Below the pieces are notes generated by a model. The model was not told where the DNA came from, made no database searches, and saw nothing but the letters and a program-made list of their open reading frames with translations. A stretch of DNA of 64,000 bases from Tethya wilhelma. Taxonomy: Eukaryota; Porifera; Demospongiae; Tethyida; Tethyidae. Shown here one piece after another: positions 21,421 through 42,714 of this stretch; the stretch's first letter is position 1, and the number at the start of each line of letters is the position of its first letter. A program made the translations under genes and the position numbers. The stretch covers positions 4,877,087 to 4,941,086 of the forward strand of contig CAXIPT010000002.1 of the NCBI GenBank assembly GCA_964030475.1, written 5' to 3'.

Positions 21421-22799
21421 ATCATTTTGAAACTGAAAGGTAAAACAGACAAATTCACTCGCACTTACCACAGCCAGTAGAGGAGAAATGTCGGCCAATA
21501 TTTCTGAGTCATATGACTTTTTGTAGCGAGACTGATAGCAGGTCATTATGCTCTTCCAGGACAGCATCACTTTGTCCTGTAGGTCAGGTTGTGAGGATGA
21601 CCTGGTGGCTCTTGTCCTGGTGGACAAAGAGCCATCGTCACTGTACAGTATTTAAAATGAAGTGTATATATAGTTTAGGGTTAGGGTGTGAGGGTGTGAG
21701 GAAGTGAGGGTGTGATAGTGTGAGGATGTGAGGGTATACAAGTGATGGTGTGAGGGTGTGAGGGTGTGAAAGAGAAAGCATAAGCGTGTTTGACAATGTG
21801 AGAATGTGACAGTGTGATAGTTTGATACTGTGAGGGTGTGAGGGTATGAGGGTGTGATAGTGTGATATTGTGAGGGTGTGAGGGTGTGAGAGAGAACTCT
21901 AACCATCTCGGTATGATGGAGTCCCATAACGTTGCCAGGGACTGAGCCAACATGTTAGTGGTCTGCTTGATAAGGTCGGAGGTCGGGAGATGGGTATACA
22001 ACATTTCCACGGTGTCCATGAGGGTGTAGGGTGTGGTCAACTGGGACAGGGATACTGGGCTCTAATTAGAACACACACAAACAGAATTCAGTCAATGCTA
22101 TAGGGATACATGCCACAGATTGAAAAAAGTTTTGCCATTAAGTTTTTCACCACTATATTTATAGCAAAAGTGGCAAAATATTTTAAAACATAATTATTAA
22201 TGGCGATCTTTACTGAGTCAGTTGCAATGGCCAAAATCATGTCATGTGACCACAATATACTGTAATAGGAAAAGATCACATGCACCAGTGTGCTGACTCA
22301 GCACTCACAGCGTATCATACTCTACCTGCTAATAGCAGCGAAAAATCTCAACTTCTTTACAAAAATTAATTTGAACCACCTTTTGAGTCGAGTCCCAGAA
22401 GGTAGCCAACTGCCAGGCGAGGAGGCTGAGCAACGTCTGCATGCTCTTATCCTTGCCATCTGTGTTGCCGTGACGATCTTTACGTGAACTTTGACCTTCT
22501 GCTCTCTTGCACCAACTCCAGTTGAGCTTAGAGGTGATGTAATTCACGGCCGTTGCCATGGCGTTCTGAAAGAGGTCAAACTTGATCACGTTAGGCCGTC
22601 TGTCCAGAGCTGAGGAGAAGTTCTTTAGCTGAAGAAATTTGAAGAAAAAATGGATATTTAATTTCGCAGTAAACTAACTACTGGTTAGTTATCAATTTTG
22701 TTGATATCAATGTATCCCTTATGTGGTTTATTTTCTCTGGAGAGTGATGCACATACTCTTAATTCTAGTCCACTAGAGGATGGTAGGAGACATGCAGTA

Positions 22800-22865
<66 letters not shown>

Positions 22866-24625
22866 TACAACTCACATGGCTCCCATAAGCAGTGTACAGT
22901 TCACCACACACCAACTGGGCACACATGTTCGTTTCCTTGACAACCAGTGGAATGTAACGATTGGACGTCTCGTACACTGACTTCCACATCTCCATCACCA
23001 TGGCAACACGATTCTGTGAAAGGTCACATGATACAGACGATAGGTTATGTGCTAGTCACATGACAAGTGATGCAATCAATGAGTCATACCCTGTCTAATT
23101 GGTGCAAATTATGGTAGAATGGAAACTTGAGAATCTGACCAACTAGTTTGAAGTCCGGTTCCAATGCTGTGCCACTATTAATTCGATTAGTCTGTAGAAT
23201 AGAAATAGAATTGCAAAACGTACAAAAAGTTAGTAAATTGGTGGCAAAAGCAAGAAAAGTTTGTACCGTATAGCTGGAAATATTGACAATCAGTGGCAGT
23301 CTGCTCCGCAGAATGTAAAATAAAAATATTGCCAGATTTAAATTTGATGATTTGGACTTTGACCGTCAAATAGTCAAACTGAAATCCCCGTCAATTTTTC
23401 CAGCTTTCTTAGCCTCGTTCCCAGGCTTTCTCCTTGATCTATTCATTTTTTATTCCCCTGCCAAAGTAACCCAACTGAAAAAAAGAAAAAAAAGGGAAGA
23501 CCTGGGAATGAGGCTAATATTTTCCAGCTTGTACCTCTGCGACATAACTTGTGAAGGACTTTGCCAACATACACCACATCTTGATGACAGTGCTCTGCTC
23601 GAGGTCGCTGTCTTGAATAAACTCCTCAAACTCGTTTGACAGGTATAGCAGGTTCGATAGAGGGTCAGGGGTCATGAACTTGAAACTCGAAATGTTGAGG
23701 ATTTTCTGCCAGTTGTTACTAAACCATTCACTGCAAGAAATCATACAATAGTCATGTGACTTTAACTTCTAATCACATGACAGTCAGGTGACTAATGTAA
23801 TTCACCGATTACATGCAGAGGAGGTAGAGACGCAAGTGTGCCTTTTGAGCTGGCAAGCAGGTGCACGTGATCAACTCTCATTGTGAAGTATTATGGTCAC
23901 ATGATTGGAATGTAATTAACAGACTTGCCAGCTTAGCAAAAGTGCTCTCGTGTCAAACCTCCTCTGGTAATCACATGACTAAAACCAACAATCATGTGAC
24001 CACACAGACCACACCCACCTGATTAAGTCAATCTTGGGACATCGAAACAGCACTCGTACGAGGATCCTCCAAGTGTCTCTCTCGGCAGCGGCCACACAAC
24101 GAGGGGAGAGGGAACACAGCTGTGTGAGGATATCCTTCCTGGCTTGGCTAACGAGGAACTCGTTGAAGAGACCCGAATCCAACATCTTGAGGATGGACGT
24201 GAGAACATTGGAGATGAGGGAATGGTCACCTGGGGTGGAGGGGGCTGGGGACCAAAATGAAGAGCTTAAAGTCAAACTATTAAAACAATCATATCTCAGC
24301 CTAGGAAGGTCATATGAAGCTGGGATTGGTACCATTGTGATCAGCTCAAAGAGATCTTTCAAATGATATAGTTTTTCATTAAATTCATTTTTATCAAATT
24401 TATCCGATACCATGAACTATAGCCCATGGTTGAGTGCGATTTTTTTCAGAAAATGGCCATTTTCCAAACTTTGAAATAAAGTACACCATTTGAAAGATCG
24501 TCTTGAGCTGATCACAATGGTACCAATCCCAGTTTCATACGACCTTCCTAGGCTGAGATATGCTCCATCAAATATAGTTACAATAACTAGCTACTCACCA
24601 TCATGAGCCTTGAGAGTGGAGAGGA
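21155..24625 (-). CDS. RIF1: RIF1, HEAT-type helical region (5' end lost at a gap)
   Basis: Nine minus-strand exons with consistent phases: 24625-24599 (partial), 24244-24019, 23730-23535, 23191-23090, 23013-22876, 22628-22380, 22061-21904, 21640-21469 and 21364-21155. They encode paired amphipathic helices typical of the RIF1 N-terminal HEAT fold, for example MLDSGLFNEFLVSQARKDIL, RNRVAMVMEMWKSVYE and LSLLAWQLATFWDST. The segment FWTLTFDLSPQHLVYPPKLR precedes the disordered middle. The last exon ends in phase 0 and joins in frame to an MSVSGS exon (16099 or 20373). The first several hundred residues, including the start codon, are missing beyond the N at 24626. There, unrelated sequence (the 3' end of the secreted-protein gene) follows. 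Confidence 0.85.
21371..21416. repeat. (GT)n microsatellite
   Basis: A pure GT run directly 5' (on the minus strand) of the acceptor of RIF1 exon 21364-21155. Confidence 0.95.
21676..21895. repeat. GTGAGGGTGTGAG minisatellite
   Basis: Imperfect tandem units of GTGAGGGTGTGAG/ATAGTGTGA fill the intron between RIF1 exons 21640 and 21904. Confidence 0.85.
22805..22862. repeat. (GA)n microsatellite
   Basis: A 58-bp GA run in the RIF1 intron between exons 22628 and 22876. Confidence 0.95.
23264..23409. repeat. Partial palindromic MITE, family D
   Basis: Begins TACCGTATAGCTGGAAATAT and contains GTCAAATAGTCAAAC and CCCCGTCAATTTTTCCAGC. It belongs to the same family as 48963-49183. Its right end is abutted by a small family E element. 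Confidence 0.7.
23410..23516. mobile_element. 107-bp family E element
   Basis: Inverted termini TAGCCTCGTTCCCAGGCTT and GACCTGGGAATGAGGCTA with a 70-bp centre. It lies in a RIF1 intron 18 bp from the 23535 splice donor. A clear target duplication is not visible. Confidence 0.75.
24290..24562. repeat. Palindromic repeat family A, best preserved copy
   Basis: Begins CATATCTCAGCCTAGGAAGG and ends with its near-perfect inverse CCTTCCTAGGCTGAGATATG. The arms run about 80 bp each way. It is in the RIF1 intron between exons 24244 and 24599. Confidence 0.85.
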
Positions 24626-25175
24626 NTTTAACATCAATAAAACATTTATTACAGTGAAGAATATCAATATGTGATTATAATATTAATTTTACTTATACAG
24701 TCTTTTAGCTGTTTTTGTGCATGTATAATAAAGTAAGGCATGAAGTAAACTCTTTGATCTGTTGATATATACAACACAAAAATAAGACTTGAGTATATAT
24801 AATTATTGTGTGAAACATTACATGTCTGTAATTAAATTAAATCTTAATAAAAGTGAGAGCATTGCAAAGAAAATCGAAAGAGAAGATTTGAATAATGGGA
24901 AAAATTATAGAGAAGAAGAAGTAGAAGGTTGTGTGTAAAGAAAAACAAAATGAGACAAAGCAATAAACTTAACCTATACATCGCAATAAGTTCAAAATTT
25001 GACAGTGAGCCCTCACCAATGACGAACTATGAAAGTAGAGCTCACTCTACATGAGTGTATACCAATGAATAGGTATATTATAGGCTACTGATAGGAAAAT
25101 AGAACACAAAACAATACAATGATAATGAAATTGAAAATGAGTACAACTTGAAGTGACTTTCGCTAGAGCTATGAA
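24626..25175. other. Assembly join, then 3' UTR of the secreted-protein gene
   Basis: An N at 24626 breaks RIF1. The AT-rich sequence after it contains TTTATT motifs (AATAAA on the minus strand) and leads up to the stop codon at 25176. No RIF1-like coding sequence appears beyond the join. Confidence 0.7.
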
Positions 25176-32535
<7,360 letters not shown>

Positions 32536-32637
32536 TTCTTATGATGATCTCAGTTGGTTGGCTAGTTTTTCCACACGTAAATTAAAAAGTCCTTGCAAGG
32601 AGAAGTTCTGTTGAACTGCAACCATCATCTGCTACTG

Positions 32638-32645
32638 TTTATATA
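32638..32645 (-). promoter_or_regulatory. TATA box of the secreted-protein gene
   Basis: The minus strand reads CGCGCGTATATAAACAG. The TATATAAA lies about 103 bp upstream of the ATG at 32535, which leaves room for a start site near 32610 and a 5' UTR of about 75 bp. Confidence 0.65.
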
Positions 32646-32649
32646 CGCG

Positions 32650-34706
32650 CGGCCACTTCCGTTGTGAGCGTCGCGTGCGGGAACATCAATGATATTCAAT
32701 CGCATTTGCGGTTAGGTAGGTTCGCTAATTACTATTACAAAGTGGGCGATTGCTAGTTGGAAGTCTTGCCAGCTAATGATGAGAGCATAAGCCTGCCTAG
32801 CTAGGACATGCACTGCCAGTCACACAGAACCAAGTATAAAGAACACACTGAATCTACTTGAGTCATATATTTTAGTTGCATGCAGGAAGAGAGCGGGAGG
32901 GTTAACGTTAGTGATTTGGCAGGATAACAATAAAAGAAGAAACACTTGTCTACACTATACCGAAATAAACGCCCATGTGTTCAAATTCATGCCATAAACA
33001 TTGACTGACCGATGAACAAACGCCCATGTGTTCAAATTCATGCCATAAACATTGACTGACCGATGAACAAAAACACTACGTCATGTGTGGGAACATATCA
33101 TAATACACTCCGAATCAACAAGCCATACAATCCATGTATGGTCCGGAAAAACGTAACGAACTTAAAATTTAATCGCACAAACAAATCGAGCCACCCTGAC
33201 TGCCTTTGGAGGTAATACAGCGCTGTACATATAGCTTGCATGTTACTATAAATAAAAACTTAACCATAAAGATTATAAATTAATGATCGCTATGCACGAC
33301 TGGAAACGTGACTGAGAAATGGAGAAGGTTGAAGGCAGTAGAAGGAGGGGAACCACACCATGTAGGAGAGTCCACCAACAAGTCAAGACATGCACATCCA
33401 GACGTCTTTCTCATCCCATTATGGAAGACCATGATCGATCGGTTGAGATATGGCATTTTTCACTGGCATGGCATGCATAATGTTATTTGAACCACCTCAC
33501 GCCACGCAAGGAGCCGACATTAACTCAAACATTATACACTGAGAAATGTGGTGTCGAATATCAAAACAGATTACATAATATCTGTCCCTTATCAAGCTCC
33601 TTAAGAGAGGGGTGAGCTAGTGTGTTAATGTGCAATAATGAAGGAGACATGCAGTTAGCAGTAATTATATAATAAATTGTTGACCAATGCTTGCAAGCTT
33701 CTCAGGCAAACCATGACAAAGGCGTCCAGATGGAGTATCTAACTGATCCATCTCACCAGTAACATGTTTATCGCTGAATTCTTTAACACACACGGCTAGT
33801 TGACCCAACCGCAAACATTATACGATCCAGCTTAACATCTGTGAGCCAACGATAAACACGCATAATATATAACTGTTACTCAATTTTATCTCAAATGGTT
33901 AAAGAAGAAGCATTTTACTATGGCTTTTGGGCTTTATGCCATGGAATTTCTCAACAACAAAGAAGTGAAGAATTTGCACGAGCGCCACAACCGACCTTTG
34001 TCTGAACTCTAGTGAAACAATCAAAGGGAGAAAAGTTGATCGAATTTCACATATTTACGATCTTTGTACCATTGCATACCGAAATTATGTAACATTGTGC
34101 AAGAGGTGTTAATAAGAGAGTGAGAGGAGAAATCTGAAGATTAGGGTTTGAAGAATACTCAAAATACTCAAATGTCTGCAGGTCACACGCGCATGTAACT
34201 CTATATGACAATCGCAAATCCATGCACATGCAATAATAACAGGTTCATTGATAATGTGTGTGCTTGGCATGTATGTACACACATGCAAGCACAGGCGATG
34301 AATATGATCACAGATTGGGTTCCTGCTATTTGCAAGCATTTCTAAAACCAACCCTACATGTTCTACATAACTAGCATGCCTTGGGGACAGAAGCAGTTAC
34401 GTAACTGTATCACTAGGCTCCTCATAACATCGCTTTAAAATTATTGTATAGCTCGAAGCAAAACAGCATCCAAATTCCATCAACTTGCATACACAATGTC
34501 ATGCGCTGCTTTGTTAAAGTAGAACGCATGCAGATCACACGTACCTTTGATGACGAATTAAGTGTATACTTGATTCAATATCTGTACTTGAAAATAATAA
34601 TAAAAATATCTCACCAAGAGTATGAGCCAGAAGACATATGCATTATATCTTACACAATAATAATTATTATTATAGTCGTGACTGCATTAAATTTTGAGAA
34701 ATCTAA
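32650..34706. other. Intergenic region
   Basis: Lies between the start of the secreted-protein gene and the 3' end of TMTC1. It contains a 51-bp direct duplication (32967-33069). Open frames here are short and lack splice or family support. Confidence 0.6.
32967..33069. repeat. 51-bp tandem duplication
   Basis: Two exact adjacent copies of a unit starting AAACGCCCATGTGTTC and ending TGACCGATGAAC. Confidence 0.9.
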
Positions 34707-37700
34707 TTATGTTTTAGTTGCTGTACCAGCAGATGAAGTAATTCTGTTGAGTTTCTTAATGTTATCAGCTACTATTGCGTTAGAAGGGTCCAGCCTCAGA
34801 GCTTCTTCATACTCCTTCATTGCTTCAGCATACTTCTTCTGCAATAAAAATTATGGCACACAAATAAAATATAAATTACACCGGTAACAGTTTGTGAAGC
34901 CTATATAGCTATCATACCGTCATGTGTAAAATGGCTCCCAGATTGAGATGAGAAGATGACTTGGAAGGATTGAGCACCACAGCTCTCCTATAGCTCTGTC
35001 TCCATGGTGATGTGCATGGATCAATGGAGAATTGTACAATCAAATGCTTCATTAGCATATTTACATATGCACGCATGCATATCGTCACCCCACATACCAA
35101 ACAGTTATTTTAAAGGATTTTTAAACTCAATGATGATTAAATATCTAAGCAGATAGCCTGCACATGCTAATGTAATAACTTCATAATCGTTCACATGCAA
35201 ATAAATTTCATTCTCACACTGAGAAAATTAATGTAAAAATTTGTGAAATCGAATTCCACAAATGCAGTCATACCACTTTATTAAATTAACAGACATAGTT
35301 CAAATTGCACACACTCAGAACCACATGCACACATTAATAGAAATAGTAACCAAAATTTAATCTGGTACACATTAATTATCTCAATTAAATGGTCACCGTA
35401 CTCACACATGCACATACCCACTCAGTCAGTGGGAGGCATAGATTCTCATCATTACAGGCAGACAGGCATTAGCATGAATGTCATGCATGCATGCTTATAG
35501 TATAAAGTAGCCTAATAAAGCTCATGCATGGTTTAGCCATGATCTATAGAACTATATAGCTTCGTTCCCAGCTACTCTTTGATCATCCACAGAATAAAGG
35601 GAGCCTGTGAATGAGGCATATATAAGAACTATTATATAGGGTCTCAATTAATCCATAGAGATATAAATGCAGGTCTTAGGCTAACCACATTATTAGCATA
35701 ATAATAATTATGTGCAACACAGTCAGTTAATATTCAGTTACCATTGAGTATGATAAAATACTCCATCTGCAAAATGTCATGTACACATATTTTGTTGCCA
35801 TAGTTACGGAAATGCAAGGCATATAATCATAACTCAGTTGGGATGTGGACCAGCTGGGACCATGAAGGAGATGGTGGAATGAACTCTAATGAAAACAAAA
35901 TTAAATTCTACAGTTCTGGGAACTATGTATTACATAAGCGCAATAGGAAACAGCCCACTGATCGCTTTCTAAACATTTCATTTCACAAACGCTATTATAA
36001 GAGCCACGCTGACAGCTGCACACATCAACGAATACCAGCAATATAGCAATGTCACGTAGTTAGAATACATTTTAGCTGCCAATTACAAAACATATAATAT
36101 CCATAGAGACGATAATAGCAACACCAGTTTTTCTATTTTTTAGAGAACGATAATATGGTCAAAACTGCATAGTTGTATGTATAACTCAGAGGGAGTGTTT
36201 AGACGAGGGAAATAACAAATCACCTTTAGCAGCGCATATACTTTTGATGTGATATGAGTGCAAAAATGGGTCGATTGACATTAAAATAGTCGAATCCTTA
36301 TTTGGCAATGGGATAAATGTAAATTGTTATAACAATTTATTTATTTTTGGGCACATTAAACAAACGTTGCATTCCTTTTCACCACATAAAAAACTCTACC
36401 AGAAGACTAAATATCTCATGCAGCTTTCACGATAGCTACACATATAAATATGCATGCCATATGCATGCAAGCATTAGAACTAGCTTATAACAGCAAAAGC
36501 TATATATAGTACTTTCTTACATAAATAACCATGTAGCCTAAAAGAAATTTGATATGCTTTGCTCGAATTCTTTGCATAGACTTCACCAACTGGCCTAATT
36601 CCTGAATAGTATTATTAGCATGATATTATGAAGATAAGTCTTTCCACCATGGGAATTGGCTCAATAGTATGTTATAGATAAATACATGTATAACTGTGCC
36701 ATTCTAAATGTAATTCGATCTAAGAATTAAACTGGGAGTTAATCTCTAAATATGCACAATAAAAAAAAGTTCTTTTCAGCTGCATATTATCATAGCATGA
36801 CATTCTTATAGTACAGTAAAGGGAGTTGAAACAAAGGACTTTGAATCAACTCATCACCTTGGTAACGTCATGTTCGCAAAATTGACATATTCTCACATTT
36901 GAGGGGGTGAGTTTGAACCTTTCAAGGCAAAGCATTCAATATCTCTTTAATCTTGTACCACATGCAGTAGTAAAATATTACATCCGTGCACACATGCAAT
37001 AGTTTTGACAGACTTAATTAGAATGCAAGAGTGAACAAGTAAAACAGACCATACATTTCCCCAAATTCCAAACATCCAGGAATGACATACAAAGTCAAAC
37101 TCAAGAGTATTTAAGCTTTTCAAAAATTTAATGACAATATACAGTACAAAACACATATAATATAAGAGGGTTTGCATTATATACAGATCAATTTCATACA
37201 GTGAATTAGCCTCGTACCCAGGCTCTCTCCTTTGACCTTTCATCCAGAGGAGGGCCTGAGTACAAGGCTATTAGTTAACAACCACTAGCTATGTGATATA
37301 CATGTACTTTGTATGATAGGATGCGATCAGCATGTCTTCAAAATATAAGGCTTCAAAACAGACTTGTTTATATACATATGATCCAAGAACAAAGCAACTC
37401 TCGGAAATAATCTGCCCACAAAAATATTTTGCGATCTTATAGGTAAACACACAGCCGAGCATACAAACAACAGCAATAACATAATTGATACCAATTATCC
37501 ATGTAAGGACATATAAACACATTTTTAAACTTCTCGGTGTAATATTTCAACTTCATGAACCCCATATATAGCTCAGGAAGAAGATATGCATATGGATGGG
37601 ATTCATTTGATTCTACATCCCTAGCTTCTGTAACCCAAAACCATTCCATTGTGACCGCATGTGCACAGATGCATGAATGAAACAGTACATAATGTTATAG

Positions 37701-39345
37701 CTACCAACATTGCAGTGAATGGAGAATCTCAGAATGGCTGTTTTTTTACTGCAAGTGGGGTCTCTCTCAATGCAAATGTTAGCATTTTAAATTTTTAGAG
37801 TTAGACTAGCTCCATCTGTTGGTTTTGTCTTGTGTTTGTAAGAATGTACAATGTACACACACTCTCCTGCAGCTAGCCAGACTTCTGGTGTCTGGGGTAA
37901 TTATGGTATAGACTATCGTTTTAGATTTCATTTGCAGGGGGCATGTTTGGTAAGTTAAGACAACAAACTATAGAGCATAGCATGAATACTTTGTTTCCCA
38001 CTGTTATGGATAGATTACGTAACTATGACATAATTCCTTTTATCCTCACATATACCCATTGCGAATGTATTTAGATTAGGAATATTATAATCTCACATGT
38101 CTGTCTGACATACAAAGAAGACTTGACTTATATTTATTTATTTGTTTGTTTAGGGAGGGGGGGAGAGAGGGAGGGGGAGGGCTTCAAACCTACGATAAAC
38201 TGCTAAAGCATTTTACAATAATAACAGTAAAGAATAATTATACAAATTAGAGGTAGACTGAAGCGGAGAGACTATTAGCATAAGATGAAAGAAGGCTGAT
38301 CAATTAGACATGGCCACTTCAAGACTAAACTAGTCCCACAAATTAATAACAGTGGTCAGTTAACATAATAAACCCTTACTAATGATGCATTAGACATGAA
38401 TCATAATTTGCAAAACACACACACTCACACACAAAGTAGCAGCATCATGGGTCAATATTGGATATACATATGTAGGTACCTGTTCAGCGTCGTCAAGACG
38501 ACCAACATCCTTGAGAATGCCACCTTGAAGGTGGAGCGCCTCAGCTTTTGACAGCTGGTCTTCAGTAAACTCGACTGCTTTAGAGGAATGTTCCAAAGCC
38601 TGGGAATAAAATGCAAAGTCAATTTCTTCGGAAAATGCTCCAAAAATAATAATGTCTGAACACTGTACCGCTAGGATATAGTCAAAACTAAGTTAATTGC
38701 AAACCACACGCTAATACATAATGAGAGTTTTCTTTAGGCTAACAAATATTTACGTGTGTCTGGGTTGCATGGTTTTACAGCTCTTAATAAGGTTATGGTT
38801 CATTAACTCAGCGGCTGTGGCTCATTATCATATTCATAATAACTGAAGCCACACAATGTGAGCTGACCACTTGTGACCAATTAGTGCGACTGCATGACAA
38901 CTCTAATCCATAGGTCTACTTTGAGTGAGAACATATACATGTGCTATTTATAGACACACGTACTATTACCAAATATGGATATATCAATTAATAAACTAAG
39001 TAAAAAACATAATTATAATAATTCTTACCAAGTAAGTTAATTACAGCAGCAAAAATCAAATTCATTTCCACTTAATTAAAATTGTGGTAAAACTAACTTC
39101 TAAAAACAGATTTGTGGCTAGCAGAGTAAATAATTTGAAACATTTTTGTAATGCTTCCATCTTCGACAGACAAAATTGAGAGAGATAAACAAAAACAGGC
39201 TTCTTGTTCAATGCTTCTTGGGAGGTGGCACTGGCTAGGTGAACTCCGCTGTGAACCTTAGAGATTGCAAAACTTTCAAAGTTTGGACTATTTTCAAAGG
39301 AAGAGGTTAGACAATACTAAGAGAAGATTATGTAACTCTTGCTAA

Positions 39346-39383
<38 letters not shown>

Positions 39384-40138
39384 AAACAGCCAGGGAGTGA
39401 AATTTCAGACTCTCCAATCCTTTCAGGCATCTAATTGCTATTATAAAGTTCTCTAATCGAAAAGCCTACAGTTCAACAAACGTTTACACACCAAACAAGA
39501 TTTTAATCACATCAAATTGTCACATAATTCAACGACTATACTTAGTGTAGCCAAGAACCATCTGGGTTATGACAGACAATTACTGCGGATTAATAAACTC
39601 TCGTTGCGAAATACAAGTAGGTGGAAAGGGGCGTTGTCCACTGCTAAGCTTTGATCTCTAACGGGAGGTTAATTGAGACATCTTTTTTCATGAATATTCA
39701 CAAGGTTACAAAGAAAGCGCTGAAAGGATTAATTACATTTCTACGGTTTTTCGCGACCAATGGTTTACGTCTGATCACATTTAGAGTAGACAAAACTGTG
39801 TGGTATATACAGCCAATCAATGGGTGTTACAAATAAATAGATAATTGTATTAAGAATGACATCATCTTTAATGCATAATTGAAGGCCCACTCAGACGTGT
39901 GACCATCACGTTCATGTATGAGTGAACACACACGTACACACACTGACATTTGATACTCACACACACACTCATTAGCATAACGGATGAGTGTGAGAAATAC
40001 CTTCTTCAAATCTTTTATCCGAAGGTACGTGTTGGTGAGACCAAGGTGGATGCAGGCTTTATGTGGGTGTGTTTTCACTGCTTCGGATAAAACAGTGATG
40101 GCTTCTTGAAGCTTGCCAAGTTGTTGTAAGTTTTGACC

Positions 40139-40177
<39 letters not shown>

Positions 40178-40238
40178 NNNNNNNNNNNNNNNNNNNNNNN
40201 NNNNNNNNNNNNNNNNNNNNNNNNNNNNNNNNNNNNNN

Positions 40239-40292
<54 letters not shown>

Positions 40293-41810
40293 TTCATTCC
40301 CATTTATCCATTAATCCATTCCACATTATTCCAAAACTAATGCACAATAAGTTCAGACTATACCCTGACCTCTATACTCCGTCCAATTCCCAATTCACAT
40401 TCCAAAATACCAACCAAAAACCACCAACTCAGTAAGCAACAGTGTCAAAAAAAGGACAGAAGTTCACAACCTAAGATTACAATTCTTACCCATTCTTGAA
40501 AGATAGGTAGCCAAGTTGTTGAGTTTGTCTGCGCTGCCTGGGGACAGCTGCATGGCCCTCTCCATCAGTGACAGACCCTCTTCTTTTCTTCCAGTGTCGG
40601 CCATTAACATACCATAGCCCATAAGAGCCTCATTGTAGTCTGGGTTGATACTGAGGGCAGGGGGGTATGGGAGGGAGCAGTTATGATTGAGTATATAATA
40701 CAATTTGTGTCTTTATACAGTCAAACACTTTTACTTTAAATAGACAGGCTTTTAAGGAAAGAGAATTAGTGTTTTATAATAGCATTAATTTGCTGCATTT
40801 GCCTTTCCAAACTTTCATTCTTTCAAACACTTTTACTTTGAAAATAGACATTGTCAAGCTTTTAAACAAAGGAGAATTAGCATAATATTATATAGCATAC
40901 AGTTGAAACTAAATTTATCGTATTTGCCAACTAGTTTCATTTCCATGCTATTTTTTCTTGCCAGCCTGGACAAGATGCCTGGACAATAAATGCTATACCC
41001 CAACCAACAACCATTAAGTCAAGGGTAGCTAGATATCGTAATAAAACAGCTAACACACAAATCATCATGTGCATGCTTTACTTGAGACAATCTTTGAAGG
41101 CCTGTTCAGCTTCTTCCTTTCTTCCTCTCTTTCTACCAACAAGAAACAAACAAAGCAAGATTGATTGACACAAAATCACAATTCTGATCACTCACTCACG
41201 CTTGTGTGACTTACTCCAAGTTTGAGGCAAGATTAAAGAAAGCACGAAAATGTCGAGGATCACTCTTGACAGCTGCTCTGAAATGAAGCTCGGCTTCTGC
41301 TTCTGAAGAGTTTAAGAGAGTGCCAAGATTGTTGTGTGATCCAGCATGGTCTGGGGCCAGACTGGGGAAAGAAAAGTAAGGATGGTCAATAGCTGAAAGA
41401 CATCCTAATGCTTGTATATTCAAATATCTATGCTACGAGGTATATAGGCATGTTCGAGATCTGGTTTGAAAGGCAACAATCCTCTGCTTCAATGCCTGTG
41501 AGCTCTAGTAGCTCAGTGGTAAGAGCATTCAACCGAAGTTCGAAAGACCTGGGTTGGAATCTCAGCTAGATCTCAAGATCTTTTTTCCTATAAATTTTCC
41601 ATGTGTACGTACGTACACTATAGTTTACCTGACTGCCTTCTGGTAGTGTTCAATAGCTTCTTGAATGTGACCAATGTCTTTGAGGTAGTTGGCAAAGTTG
41701 AACTGAATCTTTGCATTGTGAGGAAGGGTCTCCAACCCAGACCTTGTATATTAGGAAGGATGACAGATATACAGTTTCAGTTTCAGAATTTAAGACGCAT
41801 AAACGTGGAA

Positions 41811-41847
<37 letters not shown>

Positions 41848-42651
41848 CCAGACGTTAGAATATTTTCCCTACCGTAGTACTATTACCACTTGTAATACAA
41901 ACGCTTAAAAAATGCGCACAAACTACTTGAACTACTACTATTGCCTAGTAACTTCCAACACACACACCTAAACAGAGTCTCTCTGGTGGACCAGACAGGG
42001 TTTCTAGCGATTGTCTTCCAAGAGAGAAAGATAATGAGAAGAAGACTGAAGTAAAAGGAAGATTTGATTTGAACCGTCGATAAAGAGTGGCTGTTCCCAG
42101 CACCACCAACACACAGCTGCCCATACTACAAGGAACAACAAACAAACAAACAAACAAACAAACAACTAAATAAATTAGCATCCAACTTAAATATTAATAT
42201 TATTATTATCTATAATTATAATCTATTGAGGGGAGATACTAATTAATAATTATAACCAACACAGAATGAGGGGTATCCCATTAATTACAATTACAATTAC
42301 AATGGGGGGACCCCTGTCAATTAAAACTACAATGAGGATGACCCTATCAATCAGAACCATAATTAACCTCGATATATAGAGTATTCTCTCGGCAACGACA
42401 AACCCCACCCTCAGGAAGAGATTGGACGCAGGAAGGAAAGGGAGGACCAGAAGAGAGAGACCTATGATGGTGGTGTGCCTGTGTCTTTGTGAGCAGCTCC
42501 CAAAGAGGGATGTGTAAGAGAGAGAGAGGAGATAGGTGAGGAAGATGAGGGAGGAAATGTTTCTTGGATCTGAGAGGGTCTCAATGAGAGGGATACTTCC
42601 CATTTGCCAGTCGTAGCAGAGGACGTGGGGAAATAGGAGGAGTCTGAGGGG

Positions 42652-42714
<63 letters not shown>

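Noticed and set aside
21652..22040. His/Thr/Pro-rich open frames (SHPHTLTPS-type)
   Set aside because: These are translations of the GTGAGGGTGTGAG minisatellite; only 21904-22061 in the RIF1 frame is supported.
23401..23530. TTTTCCAGCTT on both sides of the 107-bp element as target duplication
   Set aside because: The two matches are offset from the element ends by different distances, so they are not a clean duplication. One is part of the neighbouring family D repeat.
41500..41590. Functional tRNA gene
   Set aside because: The B box is degenerate, the anticodon arm mismatched and the acceptor stem abnormal, and a second copy with the same AT-rich tail exists. This fits a SINE head.
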